Source: JACMLC01 sp963817025
GTDB lineage: Bacteria; Acidobacteriota; Blastocatellia; Pyrinomonadales; Pyrinomonadaceae
Assembly: GCA_963817025.1 (NCBI GenBank)
Contig: CAWFML010000005.1
Span: 1,798,001 to 1,862,000 of the forward strand
Reading direction: 5' to 3'
DNA length: 64,000 nt
The notes beneath the pieces are model-generated. The model was not told the DNA's origin. It saw only the letters and a program-made list of their open reading frames with translations, and did no database searches. Within the stretch, counting starts at the first letter, position 1. Each line of letters opens with the position of its first letter. A program made the translations under genes and the position numbers. Below, in pieces: positions 26,531 to 35,000 of this stretch.

Positions 26531-27613
26531 ATGACTCCGGCGATCAAGACAGATGAGAGTGAAGACCCGCGCACACGCGCAGAGCAGCCGCCCGCACAGG
26601 CGGCGCGGACTGTCGCCGTCTCTCTCAAACAACTCTCAAAAACTTATCCCACTCCGATGATGCGTCTCAAGCAATTCTTGCGTCGCCCCATCAAGCCACC
26701 TGTCGAAGCCCTGCGTGATGTTTCCTTCGATGTGCATGAAGGAGAGATTTTCGGACTCATCGGACGCAACGGCGCGGGCAAAACCACGCTCACCAAAATC
26801 GTCGCCACGCTGGTTCAGCCGACCACAGGCAGCGTGAACGTCCGTGGGTTCGATAGCGTCAAAGATGATGAAAGAGTGCGCGCACAAGTCGGCCTTTCGA
26901 CCGCAGAGGAACGCAGCTTTTACTGGCGACTGACGGCGGAGCAGAACCTGATGTTCTTTGCGCGGCTCTACGGTCTGAGCGACGATGAGGCGCGCCGCCG
27001 CATCATTGAAATCTTAAACCGGCTCGGGTTGATCGAGCTGGCGACGCGACGTTTCGGAGAGCTTTCGACGGGCAACAAGCAGCGACTGGCGCTGGCCCGC
27101 GCGCTTCTGCCACAACCGCCCGTGCTCTTGCTGGACGAGCCGACGCGCTCGCTTGACCCTCTGGCCGCCGCAAGCATGCGCGAGCTAATCAGCTCTCTGG
27201 CAGGAGGCGACCCGCCCGTCTCTATTCTTTTGACCTCGCACAATCTGGCCGAAGTCGAAGAGTTGTGCGAGCGCGTGGCCGTTATCAGCAATGGTCGGAT
27301 TCGCGCTCTCGACACGCCCCGGAACCTGCGCGCATTGAACAGGCAGACAGAGCGCATGCATCTTACGGTTCGCGGCCTGACGCACGCACAGGCTTCAGGG
27401 CTTCTCGCTTCCCTGCTTCCGGAGTTTGAAACCAACGCACAATCAGACACGGCGTTCATCTCATTTTCGAGAGAGGGCGGCGACGAAAAGCTTGACCGCG
27501 CCATCAGGATTTTGCATGAGCACGGCGCAACAGTGCTCGCTGTTGAGACAGAGCGCGCGACGCTGCTTGATGTGCTTGAGAGTTATGAGCGTGAGGAGGG
27601 GCCGGACGCCTGA
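26531..27613 (+). CDS. ABC-2 type transporter ATP-binding protein
   Basis: The ATPase subunit of an exporter. Walker A is GRNGAGKTT, the signature is LSTGNKQRLALARALL, Walker B is VLLLDEPTRSLDP and the switch His is in TSHNLAEVEEL. The N-terminal lead of about 60 residues before the core includes TYPTPMMRLKQFLRRP, as in the CcmA/NatA-type group that exports drugs, polysaccharides or natural products. ATG 26531 is preferred over the ATG at 26468. The stop overlaps the ATG of the permease gene by one base, so the two are translationally coupled. Confidence 0.9.
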   Translation: MTPAIKTDESEDPRTRAEQPPAQAARTVAVSLKQLSKTYPTPMMRLKQFLRRPIKPPVEALRDVSFDVHEGEIFGLIGRNGAGKTTLTKIVATLVQPTTGSVNVRGFDSVKDDERVRAQVGLSTAEERSFYWRLTAEQNLMFFARLYGLSDDEARRRIIEILNRLGLIELATRRFGELSTGNKQRLALARALLPQPPVLLLDEPTRSLDPLAAASMRELISSLAGGDPPVSILLTSHNLAEVEELCERVAVISNGRIRALDTPRNLRALNRQTERMHLTVRGLTHAQASGLLASLLPEFETNAQSDTAFISFSREGGDEKLDRAIRILHEHGATVLAVETERATLLDVLESYEREEGPDA

Positions 27614-28434
27614 TGCTCAAAGCCTTTTTACTTTTGCTCAGACGGATGCATGCCTTTGTGGCGCGCGATTTTCAGTTAGCCGTCAGCTATCGCATGGAAT
27701 TTTTCATGCGCGTGTTATCAATTTTGATCGTCGTCACGACGCTCTATTTTATCTCGCGCATCTTCGAGGGTTTCAATGACACGCGTTTCGCGCAATGGCA
27801 GAATCCTCTGGCCGCGTGGCTGACGGGGCTGGCGATGCTCAATTATTTCATGACCGGATTCTCAAGCCTTGCGACAGCCATCCGGCAGGAACAGATGCAG
27901 GGAACGCTGGAAAGCGTGCTGCTCACGCCCATCAGCGTGCCGACCGTGATTCTTTCAAGTTCCGCATGGGCTTATGTGCAGGCGACCTTTTATTCTTTTC
28001 TTTATCTCTTTTTCGGCTCGCTCTTTTTTAGTGTTGAGTATCGCGGAAACTTTTTGCTGGCCCTTTTGTTTCTCATTCTGACGACGCTCGTGCTGGCCTG
28101 TCTGGGCATTCTGTCCGCCAGCTTTGCGATGGTTTTCAAGCGCGGCGACCCGTTCGGCATGCTGCTCGGCGCAGGCTCCGCGCTCTTTTCCGGCGTCTTC
28201 TTTCCCACGCAACTGCTCGACAGCGGTTTCGGCAAAATCTCACGCCTGCTGCCGCCGACCTATGGTCTGGACGGCATCCGCCGCGTCCTGATTCTGGGTC
28301 AGGGATTCAGCGAAGTGCGCGAGCCGCTGACGACGCTCTGCATCTTTCTCATCGTCCTGCTTCCCTTCTCGCTCTGGGTCTTCTCGCGGGCCGTCCGCCG
28401 CGCCAAACGCGAAGGCAGCCTGATACAATACTGA
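27613..28434 (+). CDS. ABC-2 type transporter permease
   Basis: The membrane partner of the preceding ATPase: 273 residues, six predicted membrane segments (for example FFMRVLSILIVVTTLYFI and FLLALLFLILTTLVLACLGIL) and the ABC-2 signature PTYGLDGIRRVLILG near the end. It exports an unknown substrate across the inner membrane. Confidence 0.88.
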   Translation: MLKAFLLLLRRMHAFVARDFQLAVSYRMEFFMRVLSILIVVTTLYFISRIFEGFNDTRFAQWQNPLAAWLTGLAMLNYFMTGFSSLATAIRQEQMQGTLESVLLTPISVPTVILSSSAWAYVQATFYSFLYLFFGSLFFSVEYRGNFLLALLFLILTTLVLACLGILSASFAMVFKRGDPFGMLLGAGSALFSGVFFPTQLLDSGFGKISRLLPPTYGLDGIRRVLILGQGFSEVREPLTTLCIFLIVLLPFSLWVFSRAVRRAKREGSLIQY

Positions 28435-28447
28435 TTGCGGGTTTGGG

Positions 28448-28523
28448 ATTGCGGAATGCGGATTGAAAACCAATTGACTTATATTTTTCAAATCCAAAAA
28501 TCCGCATTCTGCATTCCGCAATT
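28448..28523. repeat. Heptad palindrome upstream of the deacetylase-like gene
   Basis: Left units TTGCGGA/ATGCGGA (28448-28464) and right units CCGCATT/CTGCATT/CCGCAAT (28499-28523) are complementary, with one extra unit on the right. It ends a few bases before ATG 28527. Confidence 0.7.
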
Positions 28524-28526
28524 GAT

Positions 28527-29444
28527 ATGATGCGCGTCTCTTACACACCCCGTTATTATGCAGACATCGGCGAAGGCCATGTCTTTCCGATTCGCAAGTT
28601 CGAGTTGGTGCGCGACCGTCTCTTGCGCGAGGGGACTTTGCGCCCTGCGGATATTGTCGAGCCACAGGCCGCGTCGCTCACAGATGTGATGCTGGTTCAT
28701 ACGGAAGATTACGTCACACGTTTGCGTGCCGGAACTCTGACGCCGCGCGAGCTGCGCCGGCTCGGGCTGCCGTGGTCCAAAGCTCTTGTGCGTCGTTCGT
28801 TTCTGGCGGCGGGCGGCACGCTCAATGCCGCGCGTTGGTCTCTGCAAGACGGCATCGGCTCAAATCTTGCGGGAGGGACGCATCATGCTTTCCCGGATCG
28901 CGGCGAGGGTTTCTGCGTGCTCAATGATGTGGCGATTGCGATTCGCGCGCTCAGGCGCGACCGTTTGATTGAGCGCGCGGCGATTGTTGATTGCGATGTG
29001 CATCAGGGCAACGGGACGGCGACGATTTTCGCTGAAGATGAAACGGTCTTTACCTTCTCGATGCACGGCGCGAAGAATTATCCGCTCTTTAAAGCGCGTT
29101 CGACGCTCGACGTAGAGCTTGCGGACGGAACGACGGATGCCGTTTATCTTGAGACGCTCTCGCTGCATCTCCCGGGTGTTTTCGCGCATGCGCCCGACAT
29201 CATCTTTTATCTGGGCGGCGCAGACCCTTATGCTGGAGACAGGCTCGGACGGCTCTCGCTTTCGCTGGCAGGCTTGTACGAGCGTGATGCTCTGGTGCTT
29301 GAGCAGTGTCGTGAGAAAAATGTTCCGGTCGTGACGGTGATGTCAGGCGGATACGCGGAGAATATTGAGGACACTGTGGAGATTCATTGCAACACGATTC
29401 GCGCCGCGCGGAATGTTTTCGAGACGGCCACGGCTCATTTATAA
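28527..29444 (+). CDS. Histone deacetylase family protein (AcuC/class II-like)
   Basis: A 305-residue arginase/deacetylase-fold hydrolase that removes acetyl groups from lysine or small acetylated amines with a zinc ion. Diagnostic residues are GGTHHAF (His pair), GFCVLNDVA and DCDVHQGNG (zinc Asp/His), then GGADPYAGDRLG carrying the last zinc Asp. The substrate could be a protein such as acetyl-CoA synthetase or an acetylpolyamine. The gene is preceded by a palindromic repeat and followed by another before mtgA. Confidence 0.92.
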   Translation: MMRVSYTPRYYADIGEGHVFPIRKFELVRDRLLREGTLRPADIVEPQAASLTDVMLVHTEDYVTRLRAGTLTPRELRRLGLPWSKALVRRSFLAAGGTLNAARWSLQDGIGSNLAGGTHHAFPDRGEGFCVLNDVAIAIRALRRDRLIERAAIVDCDVHQGNGTATIFAEDETVFTFSMHGAKNYPLFKARSTLDVELADGTTDAVYLETLSLHLPGVFAHAPDIIFYLGGADPYAGDRLGRLSLSLAGLYERDALVLEQCREKNVPVVTVMSGGYAENIEDTVEIHCNTIRAARNVFETATAHL

Positions 29445-29451
29445 AAGAAGC

Positions 29452-29563
29452 TTTCCCGCAAAGGCGCGATAAAGACCGGGAGTCAGGTGTCGGGCGTAGT
29501 TAAGACCATTGCTTTGCCACACCCGACACCCTATTCCCTTGCTCTTTGCGTCTTTGCGGGAAA
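29452..29563. repeat. Nested palindrome upstream of mtgA
   Basis: The outer arms TTTCCCGCAAAGGCGC (29452-29467) and GCGTCTTTGCGGGAAA (29548-29563) pair with one mismatch. Inside, GTGTCGGGCGT and CACCCGACAC pair partly. It occupies most of the gap between the deacetylase-like gene and mtgA. Confidence 0.65.
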
Positions 29564-29586
29564 CTCCTGTATCTTTTCAGAGCCAA

Positions 29587-30345
29587 ATGATACGCCGCGT
29601 TTTCAAGTACACTGTATTAACACTCGTCGGGCTTTTCCTCGGCTGGATAATCTTCGAGTTCATCACTTTTCCGAACACGTCACGGCTGCGCGACCAGAAT
29701 CCTGAGACGACTTCTATGATCGAGGCGCGCATCAAAGAAGCGCAGGCACGCGGCGAGCAGCCCAGACGCGTGCAGGCATGGGTGCCGCTCGAAAAGATTT
29801 CCGTAAACCTGCAACGCGCTGTGCTGGCGGGCGAAGACTCAAACTTTGTGACGCACAACGGCTTTGATTATGAAGCCATTCAGCGCGCGTGGGACGAGGC
29901 GCAGCGCGAGGCCGCGAAAGAGGCCAAAGAAGAGGGCGACGATCAATCGAGCTGGATTCCGGCGATGCCGAGCTTTAAGCGCGGTGCTTCCACCATCTCG
30001 CAGCAACTGTCCAAAAATCTTTTCCTCTCTTCGGAAAAATCTTTCATGCGCAAGGGACGCGAAGCCGCCATCACCTATTTTCTCGAACGCAATTTATCCA
30101 AGCGACGCATACTTGAAATCTATCTCAACGTCATCGAATGGGGCGATGGCATCTACGGTGCAGAGGCAGCCGCGCAATACTATTTCAAAAAATCCGCTTC
30201 GGCCCTGACGCAGCGCGAGGCGGCATTTCTCTCCGCCATCATTCCGAATCCGAATACGGTCTTCAATCCGCAGAAAAACCCGCGCCGCGTCGCACGTCGC
30301 CAGCGCGTCATCCTGCGCGGCATGCCTCATGTGAAGCTCCCTTGA
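29587..30345 (+). CDS. mtgA: Monofunctional biosynthetic peptidoglycan transglycosylase
   Basis: A GT51 glycosyltransferase that polymerises lipid II into glycan strands at the periplasmic face. ATG 29587 starts a membrane anchor (MIRRVFKYTVLTLVGLFLGW). The catalytic domain has AGEDSNFVTHNGFD with the catalytic Glu, GASTISQQLSKNLFL, RKGREAAITYFLE and LEIYLNVIEWG. There is no transpeptidase domain, hence monofunctional. The mature region has an insertion rich in Glu/Lys between the Glu motif and GASTISQQ. Confidence 0.93.
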   Translation: MIRRVFKYTVLTLVGLFLGWIIFEFITFPNTSRLRDQNPETTSMIEARIKEAQARGEQPRRVQAWVPLEKISVNLQRAVLAGEDSNFVTHNGFDYEAIQRAWDEAQREAAKEAKEEGDDQSSWIPAMPSFKRGASTISQQLSKNLFLSSEKSFMRKGREAAITYFLERNLSKRRILEIYLNVIEWGDGIYGAEAAAQYYFKKSASALTQREAAFLSAIIPNPNTVFNPQKNPRRVARRQRVILRGMPHVKLP

Positions 30346-30357
30346 GACATAAAAAAA

Positions 30358-30388
30358 GGAAGGAGGAAGGTTGCCCCTCCTCCCTTCC
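30358..30388 (+). terminator. mtgA: Possible terminator after mtgA
   Basis: The purine-rich arm GGAAGGAGGA (30358-30367) pairs with TCCTCCCTTCC downstream with one bulge. It sits 12 nt after the mtgA stop. There is no good U-tract, so confidence is modest. Confidence 0.4.
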
Positions 30389-30479
30389 GCTCTCTGGCTA
30401 AGTCCGCAAGCGCCCTCCGCGCGAAGCAAGAGGAACGCCTTCAACCTTTAACATTTTGAAGTCTCATGTAATTTCAACA

Positions 30480-31169
30480 TCAATAGGCTTGTCTCGCTTT
30501 TTTCAAGTCCAGTCTAATCGGCTCTGAGGACACATCATCGAGCCATAATTTGCCGTAAGACCTCCACCTGCGTTGCAGCATGTAGCCGAAGTCCAGTTGT
30601 CGTCTACGTGCCATGTCCGGCTCAAGGTTGCGTGACCAGAGTTGATAATAAAACTTTAACCAGATGGTTCCGATGCTTTCCATCTCTTTCAGACTTGGGC
30701 TATAGAGAAGACCACGGAGGGGGGTTTTGGGAAAGACGAGTGTCACTTTGGCTGTAAAAGGTAGAGCGTCATTCGGCATCAGGCGATGAGTCAGGTCTGC
30801 TGGCGGGTAAGCCTTATCAAGCCCTTTCTGCATCTGCGTCCACTCTGGAGAGGTATCAAATGAAGGGCCTCCTCGATGGGTGTCTATAATGTCTTCACGG
30901 GCAAATCTTTGCTCGCGGGCCAGTTTGCGTCCGGTGAAAACAGGAGTGGTCTTCCAGAGGATGATAGGAGTCGAGCCGGTATTAACCAGTTCGTATCGCA
31001 ACTCCAGAATAACAAAATCGTCAGACTTATCTTCATCAAAATTGATTGACTGGATAGTGCCGCGCAAGGTCAGGCCCTCCTGAGTTTGCGCGGCATCGCT
31101 CTGAGCCTTTACGGATACGATGCATAGAAAAAACAGAGTTGCCCCAAATCCCAATAGCCAAATCTTCAT
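30480..31169 (-). CDS. Secreted protein, second copy of an RHS-associated partner (candidate immunity protein)
   Basis: A 229-residue protein with a signal peptide starting at ATG 31169 (MKIWLLGFGATLFFLC...VKAQ). It is a near copy of the gene at 31345-32025: the C-terminal 130 residues are almost identical, while the segment after the signal peptide differs at scattered sites (for example NFDEDKSDDF against NYEEHSSSDY). No known domain is recognised. Position after an RHS gene, secretion signal and duplication suggest a periplasmic immunity or accessory role, which is an inference. The frame stays open upstream to 31322 through a remnant of the RHS tail, but ATG 31169 matches the start of the paralogue. 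Confidence 0.75.
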   Translation of the reverse strand: MKIWLLGFGATLFFLCIVSVKAQSDAAQTQEGLTLRGTIQSINFDEDKSDDFVILELRYELVNTGSTPIILWKTTPVFTGRKLAREQRFAREDIIDTHRGGPSFDTSPEWTQMQKGLDKAYPPADLTHRLMPNDALPFTAKVTLVFPKTPLRGLLYSPSLKEMESIGTIWLKFYYQLWSRNLEPDMARRRQLDFGYMLQRRWRSYGKLWLDDVSSEPIRLDLKKARQAY

Positions 31170-31171
31170 GA

Positions 31172-31313
31172 GAATGCTTACCTCCGTAATGATCCGTAAA
31201 AGCCTGTCTTTCGTTCCCGGCAGTGGTTGCACAGTGCCGTAGCGTTCGCTGCTCTCTTTCACAGTCCCTACTTCGTATGGCCCTTCTTCGCCACTCTTAC
31301 TAAACACGACGCT
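31172..31313 (-). pseudogene. Duplicated remnant of the RHS C-terminal tail
   Basis: Encodes VVFSKSGEEGPYEVGT and YGTVQPLPGTKD, matching the RHS C-terminus (VFSKSGGDGPYEVGTA, YGSVQPLPGTRD). A small deletion near PGTKD shifts the frame, so the original stop is lost and the frame now reads into the downstream secreted-protein gene. No start or upstream part of the toxin domain remains between 31313 and the stop at 31345. Confidence 0.75.
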
Positions 31314-31344
31314 AATTGCCACATGTAATTTCCTATCAATAGAC

Positions 31345-32025
31345 TTATCTCGCTTTTTTCAAGTCTAGTTTAATCGGCTCTGAAGACACTTCATCAAGCC
31401 ATAATTTGCCGTAAGACCTCCACCTGCGTTGCAGCATGTAGCCGAAGTCCAGTTGTCGTCTACGTGCCATGTCCGGCTCAAGGTTGCGTGACCAGAGTTG
31501 ATAATAAAACTTTAACCAGATGGTTCCGATGCTTTCCATCTCTTTCAGACTTGGGCTATAGAGAAGACCACGGAGGGGGGTTTTGGGAAAGACGAGTGTC
31601 ACTTTGGCTGTAAAAGGTAGAGCGTCATTCGGCATCAGGCGATGAGTCAGGTCTGCTGGCGGATAAGCCTTATCAAGGGCTTTCCGCATCTGCGCCCACT
31701 CTGGAGAGGTATCAAATGAAGGGCCTCCTCCGTCGATGTCTATGATGTCTTCAGTGGCAAATCTCTGCTCGCGGGCTAGCGCGCGTCCGGTGAAAACAGG
31801 AGTGGTCTTCCAGAGGATGATAGGAGTCGAGCCGGTATTAACCAGTTCGTATCGCAACTCCAGAACTATGTAATCGCTGGACGAATGCTCTTCATAATTG
31901 ATGGACTGGATAGTGCCGCGCAAGGTCAGGCCCTCCTGCCCTTGCGCGGTATCGCTTTGGGCCTTCACGGGTATGGCGCATAGAAAAAACAGAGTTGCCC
32001 AAAAGCCAAACAGCCAAATCTTCAT
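31345..32025 (-). CDS. Secreted RHS-associated partner protein, first copy (candidate immunity protein)
   Basis: A 226-residue protein with signal peptide MKIWLFGFWATLFFLC...VKAQ. A beta-rich segment follows (LELRYELVNTGSTPIILWKT), and a basic C-terminal part with FYYQLWSRNLEPDMARRRQLD. It is unrecognised by family. The start at 32025 is supported by GGAGG upstream, within the last codons of the RHS gene (stop at 32034), so expression is coupled to the RHS gene. In diderms an exported partner next to a toxin-tailed RHS gene would fit protection of the periplasm. Confidence 0.75.
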   Translation of the reverse strand: MKIWLFGFWATLFFLCAIPVKAQSDTAQGQEGLTLRGTIQSINYEEHSSSDYIVLELRYELVNTGSTPIILWKTTPVFTGRALAREQRFATEDIIDIDGGGPSFDTSPEWAQMRKALDKAYPPADLTHRLMPNDALPFTAKVTLVFPKTPLRGLLYSPSLKEMESIGTIWLKFYYQLWSRNLEPDMARRRQLDFGYMLQRRWRSYGKLWLDEVSSEPIKLDLKKAR

Positions 32026-32033
32026 GAGAATGC

Positions 32034-35000
32034 TTACCTCCGTAATGATCGGTAAAAGCCTGTCTTGTCTCTCGTTCCCGGCAGAGGTTGCACTGAGCCG
32101 TAGTCATTCTGTTCGCCAATTCTTCTGGCTGTTCCAACTTCGTATGGCCCATCTCCACCGCTCTTACTAAATACTATTGGCGTTTGGTTATTATCGAAAA
32201 AGATGAAATTCGCAAAATGTGTAGCTCCGCCTCCCATCGCGTATCTCACAATATCGCCGACCTTCAATTCGCTTTGACTTCCCAACGAGCGGGCATTGAG
32301 CGGCCTTCCATCTTCAGTAGCTGCCAGATGTTTGTCCAAAGAATTTGTGCCATAGCGTAATTGACTTTCGGCAGCGCCAAACCCAATCTTCCAAGTCGTC
32401 CGCGAGCAATCCCATCCATTAGCATCACCGTCAAGACCTTTAAGCTGGTTTTGCGCTCTAACCTTGAGGCCAGCTTCAACTTCCTTGAAGACGCTTCCAA
32501 TAATGCCGCCAGCCTCCGAGAGACGCAGATTCCCATCCCCCAGTTTATTTATTATCTTTTGTGCATCTTTCTCGCTGATATTTAATTGATTAGCCAGACT
32601 CGCAGCGTTGTCACCTTTTTCTTTAACAAGGAGGAATCTAATGCCAATAATCTTTTCCCTATTAGGAGTTCCATCGGCATTCTTCGCATACTGGGGATCA
32701 GCCTCATAGGTCCATAATCCAGTCGGGTCGGTAAAGACCAGCGGATTATTAAGAGTATATGAATAACGATTCCACGTTTGAGGATTGATGGCGGCCACGC
32801 TTAACAGCGTCGGGTCGGCATTCACAAAGCGGCCTGCTGCGTTGGCATAATAACGATGCTGCGCGTAGTCTAAGCCGGTCTCAAAATCGCGCTCATACGA
32901 GGTGAATTTCTGTCTCGTCTGATTTGCCTGAGCGAGGCTGTCATCGTAACCAAGCCCTGTTGTGCGGCTGCCCGTTCCGGCGTAGAGTTGTTCACCGAAA
33001 GGCAGGTGATCGTGTCTGAATCTGATGCTGCCGTCTGCTTTGGCGATCACGCGCGGCGTGCCCAGTATGTCATTCGTCAAATAATTCGTTCCATTATTCT
33101 GCGGCGTCCCCGTAGTGAACTCGGCGATCAACTGGCCCAGCGCGTTGTAAACGAAAATAGTGGTTGCAGAAGGATTGGCTTTCTTAACGCGTCTTCCGTC
33201 TCCGTCGTAAAAATAGTCAACGCCGCCAACCTGAGTTGCGCCGCCCTGATACTGCGCTAGTCTGTTATCGCCGTTATAATTAAAGCTCTCCCCGCCTTTC
33301 CCCTTCTTCAGATTGCCGGCAGGATCATATTCATAGAACTCGCCCGCGCGCGGAGTGATCCGGTTATCTGTGCTGCTGATTTGCGGATTCGGCCCGATCA
33401 AGGTCGAGGTGGTATCGGCAGTGTCCACTGCGCGGTTACCAAAGCGGTCGAAAGTAAATAACTGCTGCCACAAGCTGCCACTCGCTTGCCATGTCGGACT
33501 ATTCCCGTTGACTTCTTGGACTCCGGTGAGGCGATTCAATTCCGGATCGTATTTGTAATGCTGCGTGGCTACAAAGCCGGTTGTGCCGGGAACGTTGATA
33601 GTCTGTCTCAAGAGATTGCCGTTATTCTGCGTCGTGCCATAGTCATATTGCAGTTTCAGGACGCTGGAGTCAGCGGTGGAAGTGCCGAGTCCAATCTCCA
33701 CTGGTTGTAATCTATTATTAAATAAAACGTGCTCCCACCTGCCGTTGCCCAGCCTTATTCCTTTCACGGCTCCGTGCGCCGTATGGATGAAGCTATTGGC
33801 ATAAGTTTTCGGCGTCCCTCCTGATGCCTGCCCGCTCACATTACTTAGCCTATTCATGCTGTCAAAGTTGTTCATGACAACACGTCCTGTCGGATAAGTT
33901 TGGCTTACCATATTGCCCGTCAGGTCATAGGAGTAGCTCATTGCATAACTCTTTCCGTCAGTTATTTGCTGGCTTGCAGTGACCCTCCCAAGCGCGTCAT
34001 AGCCGGAATAGTTATAAGTAGAGAGACTGCTGCTCACGGATGTCAATCTGCCTTTGGAATTTGCTATGCCAATCGCATCATAGGTGTAAGTTACGGGCGG
34101 GGTTGAGACTGCCGTTCCGCCGCTGTACGTGCGCGAGACATTGCGGTTCAAAAGATCGTAACCGTAAGTTATCACTGTCCCGCGCGCATCCGTTTTCGTC
34201 AGCAGGTTACCGTTTTCATCATAGCCATAGGTAACCAACCCACTTTCTGGATTAGCCGCTGATGTAAGCTGCGAGAGAGAGTTATAAACAAACTGTCTGG
34301 TCTGTAGTTGCGGCGAAGTGCCTTGCACCACCGTGCGCAAGTTTCCTAGGGTATCATAGCTATAGCTGGTCTGGTAGTTATAGTTTGCAGGGGACTCGTA
34401 AACCGCTGTCAGCCGCCCGAGCGCGTCTGTGAGGCTCTTCCGCTGTCTTCCGGCTTGATCTGTGACTGTCGTTTGATTGCCGCTATACGCGGTTTTCACC
34501 TGCGCGTTATCAGGCGACTGCGCAATCGACACTCGGCCAAGAGCATCAAAAAAAGACGTTGTCCATATTGGCTGCTCACCCTGACGATATGGGTCTGAGG
34601 TCTGCGTAGTTGCCACCCAGTTATTAGTCTGAGGATGTTGCAGTAAAGCATTGGGGATGACCTTAGTGGCTATGTAGTCTGTGCCGTTCTCATAAGCGCG
34701 CGTCTCCGTGAGCGCGCCCAATCCATTATAAATACTCTGATGCTTCAACAAACCGTCGCCGTAATTCCGCAGATCGCTGATGACAGTCACGGTCAACCCC
34801 GCATCGTCATAGATAAAGTGCTTTTGTTGACGTAGAGCCGGGATGTTAGCGGCGAGCACAATCTGCGTGGGGCGATCCAGCAGGTCGGCAAAGTAACTGC
34901 TGGAAACGACGCCATTAATGTCTTCGCTATTAATTATCTCGCCCAGATAATAACTGTACTGTGAATATGAGGTGTGGCTCAGCGGATTAGTAACACTCGT

